This document shows, piece by piece, positions 1-5,255 of a DNA stretch of 5,271 nt (within the stretch, counting starts at the first letter, position 1; the number at the start of each line of letters is the position of its first letter). The position numbers and the translations under genes were made by a program. Under the pieces are notes generated by a model, which saw nothing but the letters and a program-made list of their open reading frames with translations, made no database searches and was not told the DNA's origin. The DNA comes from Tannerella sp. (lineage in GTDB: Bacteria; Bacteroidota; Bacteroidia; Bacteroidales; Tannerellaceae), in NCBI GenBank assembly GCA_031288935.1, contig JAITQL010000160.1:1-5271 (forward strand). The letters run 5' to 3'.

Positions 1-58
1 AGACAAGCTGACTGCCTGCCATAAGCAACGTCATCCATATTACTGTTAATTTTCTCAT
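1..58 (-). CDS. 5' end of a secreted-protein gene, cut by the window edge
   Basis: Only the first 19 codons are present, reading leftward from the ATG at 58. They give MRKLTVIWMTLLMAGSQLV, a basic n-region (Arg-Lys) followed by an uninterrupted hydrophobic stretch, which is what a Sec signal peptide looks like. An in-frame TGA at 64-62 lies two codons upstream, so this ATG is the first possible start. No Shine-Dalgarno-like purine run is visible, which is common in Bacteroidetes. No cleavage site or lipobox cysteine is reached before the edge, so the mature protein and its function cannot be told. The 41-bp repeat array ends 43 bp upstream, and the nearest good promoter on this strand is at 695-725. 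The alternative is a chance short ORF, but the signal-peptide pattern makes a real gene more likely. Confidence 0.6.
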   Translation of the reverse strand, partial: MRKLTVIWMTLLMAGSQLV

Positions 59-70
59 GATTCAATCTGT

Positions 71-667
71 TTATAAAGTGATTTGTAATTCTGTTTCGGT
101 ATCCGGCGTGTCGGACGACGCAAAAAATATTTTTTCTTGAAGTCCGGAGTGTTTGACGACATGAAAAAGACTTTTTCTTGAAGTCCGGCATGTTTGACGA
201 CGCAAAAAAGACTTTTTCTTAAAATCCGGCATGTCGGACGACGTGAAAAAGTTTTTTTCTTGAAATCCGGCACGTTTGGCGACGCGAAAAAGACTTTTTA
301 TTGAAATCCGGCATGTTTGACGACATAAAAAAGACTTTTTCTTAAAATCCGGCATGTCGGACAACATGGAAAAGTATTTTTCTTGAAATCCGGCGCGTCG
401 GACGGGATAAAAAGTGATTTTTGGAGATTCCGGAGAGTGCCGGAGCGTTGAAAAACGGTTTTTTGACGCGGCAGCGCGTTCCGTCTTGTCGAAAAAAAAT
501 ATTCCATGTGAATAACTGTAAAAGTATCCCTCCCTTAATGTTTGCTTGCAAACGGGAGAGATTGCATCCGGATCGGGAAACCGCAAGTGTCCGTCCCCGT
601 CGAGAGAAGGGGCTGAAGTCCTGTAAGGCAGTATTCCGAAGGAGTCGATTGCGAAATTGGCAAGCAT
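71..667 (-). CDS. possible repeat-containing leader protein, 198 aa, unrecognised
   Basis: An open frame starts at the ATG at 667, about 20 nt inside the predicted transcript from the 695-725 promoter, and stops at the TAA at 73-71, 12 nt before the next start codon. I do not recognise the protein. The first ~70 residues are non-repetitive. From about residue 90 to near the C terminus it carries a basic, Phe/Ser/Lys/Arg-rich repeat of 41 residues in a little over two copies, with recurring motifs such as MPDFKKK, RRQTCR and GFQEK. The 41-residue period arises because three 41-bp DNA units make 123 bp, which is in frame. There is no signal peptide, membrane segment or known domain. A further extension to an ATG at 724 would begin upstream of the promoter and is less likely. 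The frame may simply be open because the repeat carries few stops, so coding status is doubtful. Confidence 0.25.
   Translation of the reverse strand: MLANFAIDSFGILPYRTSAPSLDGDGHLRFPDPDAISPVCKQTLREGYFYSYSHGIFFFDKTERAAASKNRFSTLRHSPESPKITFYPVRRAGFQEKYFSMLSDMPDFKKKSFLCRQTCRISIKSLFRVAKRAGFQEKNFFTSSDMPDFKKKSFLRRQTCRTSRKSLFHVVKHSGLQEKIFFASSDTPDTETELQITL
102..466. repeat. 41-bp tandem repeat array, eight units plus a decayed ninth
   Basis: The pentamer TCCGG recurs at 102, 143, 184, 225, 266, 307, 348 and 389, exactly 41 bp apart each time, then at 429 after a 40-bp unit. The units abut with no spacers. A typical unit opens with TCCGGCATGTTTGACGAC, continues with the near-palindrome GAAAAAGACTTTTTC and ends with TTGAAA. 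Unit 8 has lost one base and unit 9 (429-466) is recognisable only by TCCGG, the GTGCCGGAGCG block and the A-run/T-run, so the array decays on its right side. A last possible remnant lies near 480-502. Units 1, 4 and 7 carry TGTCGGA where units 2, 3, 5 and 6 have TTTG, which shows a three-unit higher-order period. The array sits between a leftward promoter and the gene at 58. Its function is unknown. Confidence 0.95.
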
Positions 668-694
668 GGATTCTGTTTTGGAAAATTTACGGGG
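429..694 (-). other. AT-rich leader between promoter and repeat array
   Basis: This stretch lies downstream of the leftward promoter. Apart from the possible ORF starting at 667 and the decayed repeat unit at its left end, I see no established gene. Read as leftward RNA, it contains a modest two-part stem-loop at 530-558: CTCCC pairs with GGGAG, with TTTG/CAAA pairing inside. A short palindrome ATCCGGAT lies at 566-573. I looked for tRNA, SRP RNA and cobalamin-riboswitch signature boxes and found none. It could be a 5' untranslated leader, the start of a small protein, or degenerate intergenic DNA. Confidence 0.4.
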
Positions 695-725
695 CAAAAG
701 TACGAAAAGAAATTCAGAACACAAA
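695..725 (-). promoter_or_regulatory. Bacteroidetes-type sigma promoter, leftward
   Basis: On the minus strand TTTG (725-722) is followed after exactly 19 bp by TACTTTTG (702-695). This matches the known Bacteroides primary-sigma consensus TTTG, N19-ish, TAnnTTTG. The expected transcription start is about 688-690, giving a transcript that runs through the 41-bp array toward the gene at 58. No other full match to TAnnTTTG on this strand was found between here and 58. The surrounding sequence is AT-rich, as expected for a promoter. Confidence 0.65.
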
Positions 726-841
726 ACATAAAAATTTGTCTAACACTTTTTTGAGGCGCCGTCTCGCCCGAAAGGCCGCATTTCAGCCAATACGTTCTGC
801 TTCTTCGGGCAGAGGCGTGAAGCGTACTTGCTCCCGCAGGT

Positions 842-903
842 TGCGAATAAGGGCAACGCCCCGTGCCGATGCTTGCCGGGGCGTTGCCCTTCCGCTGTTC
901 GCA
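842..903. repeat. large GC-rich inverted repeat (15-bp perfect stem)
   Basis: The arm AAGGGCAACGCCCCG (849-863) pairs without mismatch to CGGGGCGTTGCCCTT (877-891), leaving a 13-nt loop. After a small asymmetric internal loop the stem resumes with TGCGAA (842-847) pairing to TTCGCA (898-903). No T-run follows on the right; on the left the bases before the stem are mixed, so it does not look like a standard intrinsic terminator. It could be a REP-like palindrome, a structured end of a transcript, or a cruciform-forming site. It would fold equally well from either strand. Confidence 0.85.
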
Positions 904-1004
904 GGGACGGGCGTTGCTGCACGAGACACCGCCGTCCTGGCGAGGGACGAAGCTGCCCGGTAAATGATACGGCTGGATGGCTGCACTGCATTCGCAGGGA
1001 CGGG
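898..1004 (+). repeat. pair of 14-bp direct repeats
   Basis: TTCGCAGGGACGGG occurs at 898-911 and again at 991-1004, 93 bp apart. The first copy overlaps the right outer arm of the large inverted repeat. Flanking bases differ on both sides, so the shared block is limited to about 14 bp. It may be a remnant of a duplication or of a decayed repeated element. Confidence 0.7.
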
Positions 1005-1032
1005 GCGCGGCGTTCCTTTCAGGAGGCCTGTT

Positions 1033-1056
1033 CCCGGAGGGCAAACTCCGTCCGGG
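1033..1056. repeat. small GC-rich inverted repeat
   Basis: CCCGGA (1033-1038) can pair with TCCGGG (1051-1056); alternatively CGGAG (1035-1039) pairs with CTCCG (1046-1050) around a 6-nt loop. The two foldings exclude each other. It lies 14 bp beyond the operon terminator and has no T-run, so at most it is an accessory stem downstream of that terminator. Confidence 0.4.
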
Positions 1057-1070
1057 GGATGTATCAATCA

Positions 1071-1102
1071 AAAGACGCCTGAATTTTACTCCAGGCGTCT
1101 TT
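1071..1102 (-). terminator. intrinsic terminator of the porin-imelysin-DHOR operon
   Basis: An 11-bp perfect inverted repeat, AAAGACGCCTG (1071-1081) and CAGGCGTCTTT (1092-1102), encloses a 10-nt AT-rich loop. Read on the minus strand the GC-rich stem is followed at once by TTTT, and the hairpin starts about 77 bp after the DHOR stop codon. This is a good match to a Rho-independent terminator. On the plus strand it is followed by TTTCC, so activity in the other direction would be weaker. Confidence 0.8.
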
Positions 1103-1178
1103 CCAATTTCTATCAGACTTTATCTGTCAGTAGAAAACATGCGGCGCGCTCGGGCGTATCCCGAATCCGCAAACTCCT

Positions 1179-2705
1179 TTAAATCGCTTCCAGGAACTTG
1201 ACCAGCGCCTGCCGGTCGGATTTCGTCATCCTGCGGAATCTCTCCCTGGCCTCTTTGGCTTCGCCGCCGTGCCAGAGGATGGCTTCCTCGTGATTGCGGG
1301 CGCGCAGGTCGTGCAACATGTCCGAATGTCCGGAGGTGACGGGCAGCAGTCCGCGTCCCCACAGGGGCGTCGTGCGACATACGCGGGCGCGTCCCGGCTC
1401 CTTCATGTCCAGGTCGTGGCGCAAGAGGTCGGTGTAGGGAAATATCTTCTGGTTCGACAGCGCAGGCAGGGGCGTATAATCGGCGCGCGTAGTCCACGAC
1501 GGGCGGTGGCAGGCCGTGCAACCGGTTTCGTAGAAAAGCGTGCGTCCGTGCTGTACGGTTTCGTCGTCCAGGTTACGCGCCGCGGGAACGGCCAATCCGC
1601 GGTGCCACATCATGAAGGCGTCGAAGTCTTCCATCGTCATCTCCGCTTCCAGTTCGCGGGACATCAGGCGGCTGAAAATCTCTTCCTCCGTCTCTCCCAA
1701 CGCCGTTTGCACGTCTGCGTCCTGCGACATGACCCTGGCGTATTCCTCCGTGATGTAATGGTAGCGCCGGTCGGGACGGGTGACGTTCGTAATGTTCCAC
1801 AGGGCATTGGCGCCCGGCCCGTTGTCCAGCGTCGCACGGGTGCAGAGGTACGTGAAACGTCCCGGATGCTTGCCGGGGAAGTAGGGATTGAGGCCTGTCT
1901 CGTCGATGTCGGCGCCAATCAGTCCCTGACAATATCCGCGCGCCTGCTCTTCGGCATACTGCGCCCGCAGGTCGTCGTCGGAAATGGCGTCGATCAGCCC
2001 CGTGCCATAGATGCCGATGGTGGCTTCGATGGAAGCGGCATGTTTGCTCATGTCAAAGTCCTTGAACAGAATCGCGGACTGCGCCACCGTCACCGTCGGA
2101 TAGATCAGCGTGCCGGCGTAGCTGTAGCCGTCGCTGTAGGACGTGCCGTCTTCGTACTTGTTTCCATACTCGTCCACGTATTCGTTCCAGGTGAGCTTGA
2201 TGCCCGATTCGTCGATCGGCGACTTGAAGGGAGCGACGGCGCGCGTTTGCGTCATGCCGGTGAAATACTTCGAGGCCAGCGCCAGCGTGGGCGATGCCGG
2301 GTCGTAGATCATCAGCAGATAGCCGTTGCGGCTGTCGTCCGTGTTAAACTCGTTGACGCGCTTGCTGTGGCCGCCATAGGTCGGATGGCAGGCGATGCAG
2401 GACTTGCGGATGTAGACCGGGCCAAGGCCGGAGTAACCCATTCCTTCCGTGGTCACAAAACTCTTGTCCGACAACCGCTCGCCGCGCATGAATGCCACAT
2501 ACAGCGCATTGTCGTCGCTGATGGGAGGCACCGGCTGCTTGTAGGCCAGCGAGGTGGCGTTGAACACCGTACCGTTCACGCCACCTGCATACCATTCTTC
2601 TCCCAGTTCTTTTTTCCCGTTGTCCGGCTTTTCGTCACCGTCCGAACAGGCGGTCATTAAACCCAATGAAATTGCTGCAATACAAATAATACCTATCTTT
2701 CTCAT
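1179..2705 (-). CDS. di-heme c-type cytochrome oxidoreductase (DHOR family) lipoprotein
   Basis: This 508-residue protein is a DHOR-family (formerly DUF1111) di-heme cytochrome, related to the MauG/cytochrome c peroxidase group; the natural substrate of the family is not established. A lipoprotein signal peptide ends in LMTAC with the lipidated Cys at 20, followed by acidic SDGDE, so it should be tethered in the envelope, possibly on the cell surface. Two covalent heme sites are visible: CIACH at 103-107 and CTACH at 396-400. The C-terminal family signature is clear: TTPLWGRG (445-452), HDLRARN (465-471) and EEAILWHGGEA (473-483), then the closing helix ending KFLEAI. In many relatives the HD is followed by GRA; here Leu467 replaces that Gly. 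Length is normal for the family. It is the last gene of the operon, 18 bp after the imelysin gene, and is followed by the terminator at 1071-1102. A role as redox partner in iron handling is inferred from the imelysin neighbour. Heme attachment would need a cytochrome c maturation system elsewhere. Confidence 0.93.
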   Translation of the reverse strand: MRKIGIICIAAISLGLMTACSDGDEKPDNGKKELGEEWYAGGVNGTVFNATSLAYKQPVPPISDDNALYVAFMRGERLSDKSFVTTEGMGYSGLGPVYIRKSCIACHPTYGGHSKRVNEFNTDDSRNGYLLMIYDPASPTLALASKYFTGMTQTRAVAPFKSPIDESGIKLTWNEYVDEYGNKYEDGTSYSDGYSYAGTLIYPTVTVAQSAILFKDFDMSKHAASIEATIGIYGTGLIDAISDDDLRAQYAEEQARGYCQGLIGADIDETGLNPYFPGKHPGRFTYLCTRATLDNGPGANALWNITNVTRPDRRYHYITEEYARVMSQDADVQTALGETEEEIFSRLMSRELEAEMTMEDFDAFMMWHRGLAVPAARNLDDETVQHGRTLFYETGCTACHRPSWTTRADYTPLPALSNQKIFPYTDLLRHDLDMKEPGRARVCRTTPLWGRGLLPVTSGHSDMLHDLRARNHEEAILWHGGEAKEARERFRRMTKSDRQALVKFLEAI

Positions 2706-2723
2706 ACATTCAACTGTTTTTTA

Positions 2724-3893
2724 TTATTCAATAGTTTCAGACACCTGACCGAACAGTCTTTCCAGGTCGCCACATGCCGTAACGGCAGCATCCACCTGGG
2801 CGGCATTTATCTGGTCGCGCACGACTTCGTAAAACGACTTGCCGCCCGTGCCGATCGCCGCGATTTTCGTCAGGCAGTCTTCGATTTTTGCCTTGACCTG
2901 ACTGTCGAGCGCGGGATTCACCCCGGCAATGTATGCGCTCAGGGTGACGGTCTGGCGCGACTGGTTGTCCAGTCCGCCCAGATAGGCGTTCTTGATGCTC
3001 AGAATGTTGTTCTGATAATCATCGAGCGAGTGCCAGCTGTACCACGATTCGACTTCCTCCACCTTCTGCCCGCTGTAGGGCGATTCGATCTTGGTAGCGC
3101 CTACCTCGCCGGCAATGTCCGCGGCGCCGCCGGAGATTTCCCGCAAGGCGTTCGCATAGGAAGAATAGCCGGCGGCGGAGGTCAGGCGACCGGCAAAATT
3201 CTTGTAGTTCGGATTGTCTTCCAGATGCGCCACAACGTCGGGATTTTCGCGGAAGACGGTCTGCATGGTGGCCGGCACGCTGCTTTCGCCTACCCAGGCG
3301 ACGTATGCCAGCACGCAGTCCCAGACCAGCGCGTCGGTAGCAGCCGTCAGATAGTCCCGTTCGGCCTCCGAGAGGTCGGTATACAAGCGAGGCTTTCCTT
3401 CGCGGTAAAGCAGGTATTCCGTGACGTGGAATCCGATGACCTCCGGCTCCATCCGCCAGGCCTTCTGGCCGGTCAGTCCCTGCGCTCCGTCCTGAAGCAC
3501 GGCCTGGATGTCATTCAGCTCCAGCGGCCACGAGTCGATATGGCCGTCGATATCCAGCGCCTGTTCGCCGACCGGGCCGAAGAGGAATGCTTCACTCTTT
3601 TCCCACTCGATCCGCGCTTTCATCCATGCCGCGGCGGCAGTGGCCATCGTGGCATCGGAAGGCGAGCTTTTCAGCGCCGCATTCGCCGTCCGCATCTCAA
3701 GCGCGGCCTCGGCCAGCGCCTTGTAGGTAGGGACAACCGTTGTCGATACATAATTTTCGAGGATAGACGCATACAGTGCATCATTGTCCTCATTCCCTTC
3801 ATCGCCTCCGTTGTCTTTCTCGCAGGCGGTAAAAGACGCCGACAGCCATACAGCCGCCAGCGCCGTCAATACATTTCTAAAATACTTCTTCAT
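2724..3893 (-). CDS. imelysin family (peptidase M75-like) lipoprotein
   Basis: The 389-residue product belongs to the imelysin/EfeO-like family. Members are envelope proteins tied to iron uptake; the name comes from an insulin-cleaving protein, but protease activity is doubtful for most. A lipoprotein signal peptide ends at FTAC with Cys24, then a low-complexity acidic linker (EKDNGGDEGNEDND) that may act as a surface-export signal. Family hallmarks follow: the RIEWEKSEAFLFGP block (94-107), DIDGHIDSWP (114-123) and the GxHxxE motif as GFHVTE with His156 and Glu159. The second half has its own helical-repeat signature, YSWHSLDDYQNNI then SIKNAYLGGL (roughly 285-308), giving the usual duplicated helical bundle. 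Length and motif order are typical and nothing is missing. It sits between the porin-like gene (33 bp upstream) and the DHOR gene (18 bp downstream), so co-transcription is likely. Binding of ferric or other metal ions is family knowledge plus inference. Confidence 0.93.
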   Translation of the reverse strand: MKKYFRNVLTALAAVWLSASFTACEKDNGGDEGNEDNDALYASILENYVSTTVVPTYKALAEAALEMRTANAALKSSPSDATMATAAAAWMKARIEWEKSEAFLFGPVGEQALDIDGHIDSWPLELNDIQAVLQDGAQGLTGQKAWRMEPEVIGFHVTEYLLYREGKPRLYTDLSEAERDYLTAATDALVWDCVLAYVAWVGESSVPATMQTVFRENPDVVAHLEDNPNYKNFAGRLTSAAGYSSYANALREISGGAADIAGEVGATKIESPYSGQKVEEVESWYSWHSLDDYQNNILSIKNAYLGGLDNQSRQTVTLSAYIAGVNPALDSQVKAKIEDCLTKIAAIGTGGKSFYEVVRDQINAAQVDAAVTACGDLERLFGQVSETIE

Positions 3894-3926
3894 ACATTAT
3901 ATAATTACTAAATAAAACGATCTTGT

Positions 3927-5255
3927 CTATTTCAGAAACAGCCCCGAATAGCCGATTCCCACAGACAGGGACGGCTCGTTGTTGAAAGGGGCTTTCATTT
4001 GTCTCAACCGGTATTCGGCCTTGATGACCAGTCCGGCGACCGGAAAGTAATTCACGCCGCCGCTGATGATCCGCTTCTCGCACCATTCCTTGGGCGTGAT
4101 GCTGGCCACGGTCTTGTGCATGGAATCGTAAAAACCGTAATGCCCGTATACGTATAACCTGTCGTCGCCGTACTTGCGTTTCGGAAAAAAGGAAAGCACG
4201 TCGTAGCCGGCTTCGACATACCAGCTCAATACATCGGAGGCCACGTCGGTACGCGCCGACGGACTGGCGGAGGGCATGTTGCGGTTGGTGCGCGAGATGG
4301 TGTAGGAATCGCCGAGGTGTCCGTAGAGCACGTTGGCGCGTGCCAGCACGTTGTGCGCGTTGTAAGTGGCATCGAAGGCGCCGACGGTGACGGAGCCGTT
4401 GATGTCCTTGTATCGTTCGGGTTTGAGGGTATTTTTGGCGCTGAAGCCGAAATAGCCGCTCAGGGCCATGCGCAGGCCGCGGAGAGAATAGTTGTCTACG
4501 CGGAAGGCGCCGGCATAGCGGTTGGCGATCTTGTATTCGTAGGGCGAGGTGGAACCGCCCTGAATCCAGTTGACGTCGTTGAACCGTTCGGCGTCGAGTC
4601 CGGCCAGGCCTTGCACCTCATAGCGCCACTGCCGGGTGCGTCCCCAGAGACTGACGCCCGTTTCGTGCCAGGTACAGGGCAGAATGGTCGCATCCTCTTC
4701 GGGCCGGAGGACGGAGAAAAACTCGGTCGGCATGTGATACTGATTCGTCATGCCGACCGGTACGATGATATGTCCCAGGCGCAGGTTGGCGTAGCTCGCC
4801 CAGCTTTTTTCCACCCAGAACTGTTCGATGGCTACTTCGCCGCCCTTTTCGATTTCGGTTTCGTACTCGCCGGCTTCGGTGTATTCTACTTCGTAGGTGG
4901 AACCGCTGCCGCCGTGTTCATATTCCAGTTCGGTGGAGATTTTCCAGCCGCGTCCCAGGTCGTAGGCCATGTAAAGGACGACGTGCGGCAAGTCCACCCG
5001 TCCGTGCGAGGCGCCGGCATAGCGTTCGGGATAGGCATAGCGGGCAACGTTGTCGCTGTAAAACATCCGCTGTGCGACGGCCTCGCCGTAGGCGCCGAGT
5101 TGAAAGCGCGAAGGGGGTGGCGGCGTCGCAACGGCAGTGGCTGCGGTGGCGACGGAATCCACGTCGCGCAGGTTATCTCCGCCGTTTCCGGCCGCGAGAC
5201 TGTATACTGCACAGGCTAAACCTGTGCCCAGGGTCAAGAGACGTATTTTCTTCAT
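3927..5255 (-). CDS. porin-like outer-membrane beta-barrel protein
   Basis: The 442-residue product starts with a Sec signal peptide (MKKIRLLTLGTGLACAVYSLAAG), cleaved around residues 21-23. A flexible Ala/Thr linker ending in PPPP (46-49) follows. From about residue 51 to the end the sequence alternates polar and hydrophobic/aromatic residues in strands separated by turns, for example FQLGAYGEAV, HVVLYMAYDL, YANLRLGHIIVPVG, WRYEVQGLAGL, RLYVYGHYGFYD and LVIKAEYRLRQM. This fits a transmembrane beta-barrel, probably of the phosphate-selective-porin-like type. The GHIIVPVGMTNQYH segment (161-174) resembles the conserved strand of such porins. A loop at 109-144 holds 12 Glu and could line a cation-binding mouth; this is inference. 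The last residues are GLFLK, so the usual terminal aromatic is three residues in. It is the first gene of the three-gene operon seen here; its start is 16 bp from the window edge, so the promoter is not visible. The substrate is unknown. Confidence 0.8.
   Translation of the reverse strand: MKKIRLLTLGTGLACAVYSLAAGNGGDNLRDVDSVATAATAVATPPPPSRFQLGAYGEAVAQRMFYSDNVARYAYPERYAGASHGRVDLPHVVLYMAYDLGRGWKISTELEYEHGGSGSTYEVEYTEAGEYETEIEKGGEVAIEQFWVEKSWASYANLRLGHIIVPVGMTNQYHMPTEFFSVLRPEEDATILPCTWHETGVSLWGRTRQWRYEVQGLAGLDAERFNDVNWIQGGSTSPYEYKIANRYAGAFRVDNYSLRGLRMALSGYFGFSAKNTLKPERYKDINGSVTVGAFDATYNAHNVLARANVLYGHLGDSYTISRTNRNMPSASPSARTDVASDVLSWYVEAGYDVLSFFPKRKYGDDRLYVYGHYGFYDSMHKTVASITPKEWCEKRIISGGVNYFPVAGLVIKAEYRLRQMKAPFNNEPSLSVGIGYSGLFLK

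Larger units (their letters stand above)
726..1070. other. intergenic region without a convincing gene
   Basis: This 345-bp stretch separates the operon terminator from the leftward promoter. Several overlapping open frames exist on both strands, but none has a signal peptide, domain or consistent composition, and their translations look like random GC-rich sequence. The left edge (726-760) is AT-rich promoter surroundings; the rest is distinctly GC-rich. It contains a large hairpin (842-903), a 14-bp direct repeat (898-911 and 991-1004) and a smaller GC-rich stem (1033-1056). Confidence 0.6.

Noticed and set aside
102..466. Possible CRISPR array
   Set aside because: The 41-bp units abut directly with no variable spacers, the units themselves drift in sequence, and no cas gene is in the window.
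540..694. Riboswitch or structural RNA in the leader
   Set aside because: No tRNA T-arm, SRP-like or cobalamin-box signature could be found, and the visible pairing is weak.
849..891. Strong hairpin as an intrinsic terminator
   Set aside because: No T-run follows on either strand, and a better terminator for the minus-strand operon already exists at 1071-1102.
421..963. Plus-strand ORF of 180 aa
   Set aside because: It starts in the decayed repeat, runs across the leftward promoter and the large hairpin, and reads as low-complexity basic sequence with no domain.
535..1071. Overlapping minus-strand ORFs of 178, 94 and 83 aa in the intergenic region
   Set aside because: They overlap each other in different frames, cross the promoter or hairpin, and their translations look random.
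1269..2660. Long plus-strand ORF (463 aa) opposite the DHOR gene
   Set aside because: It is antisense to a well-supported gene, rich in Arg/Val/Gly as expected from the complement of GC-rich codons, and has no domain or start signal.
3894..3926. Separate promoter for the imelysin gene
   Set aside because: The 33-bp gap is AT-rich but has no TAnnTTTG element, so read-through from upstream is the simpler explanation.
3030..5219. Plus-strand ORFs of 293 aa (3030-3911) and 300 aa (4317-5219)
   Set aside because: Both are antisense shadows of the imelysin and porin genes with no recognisable features.
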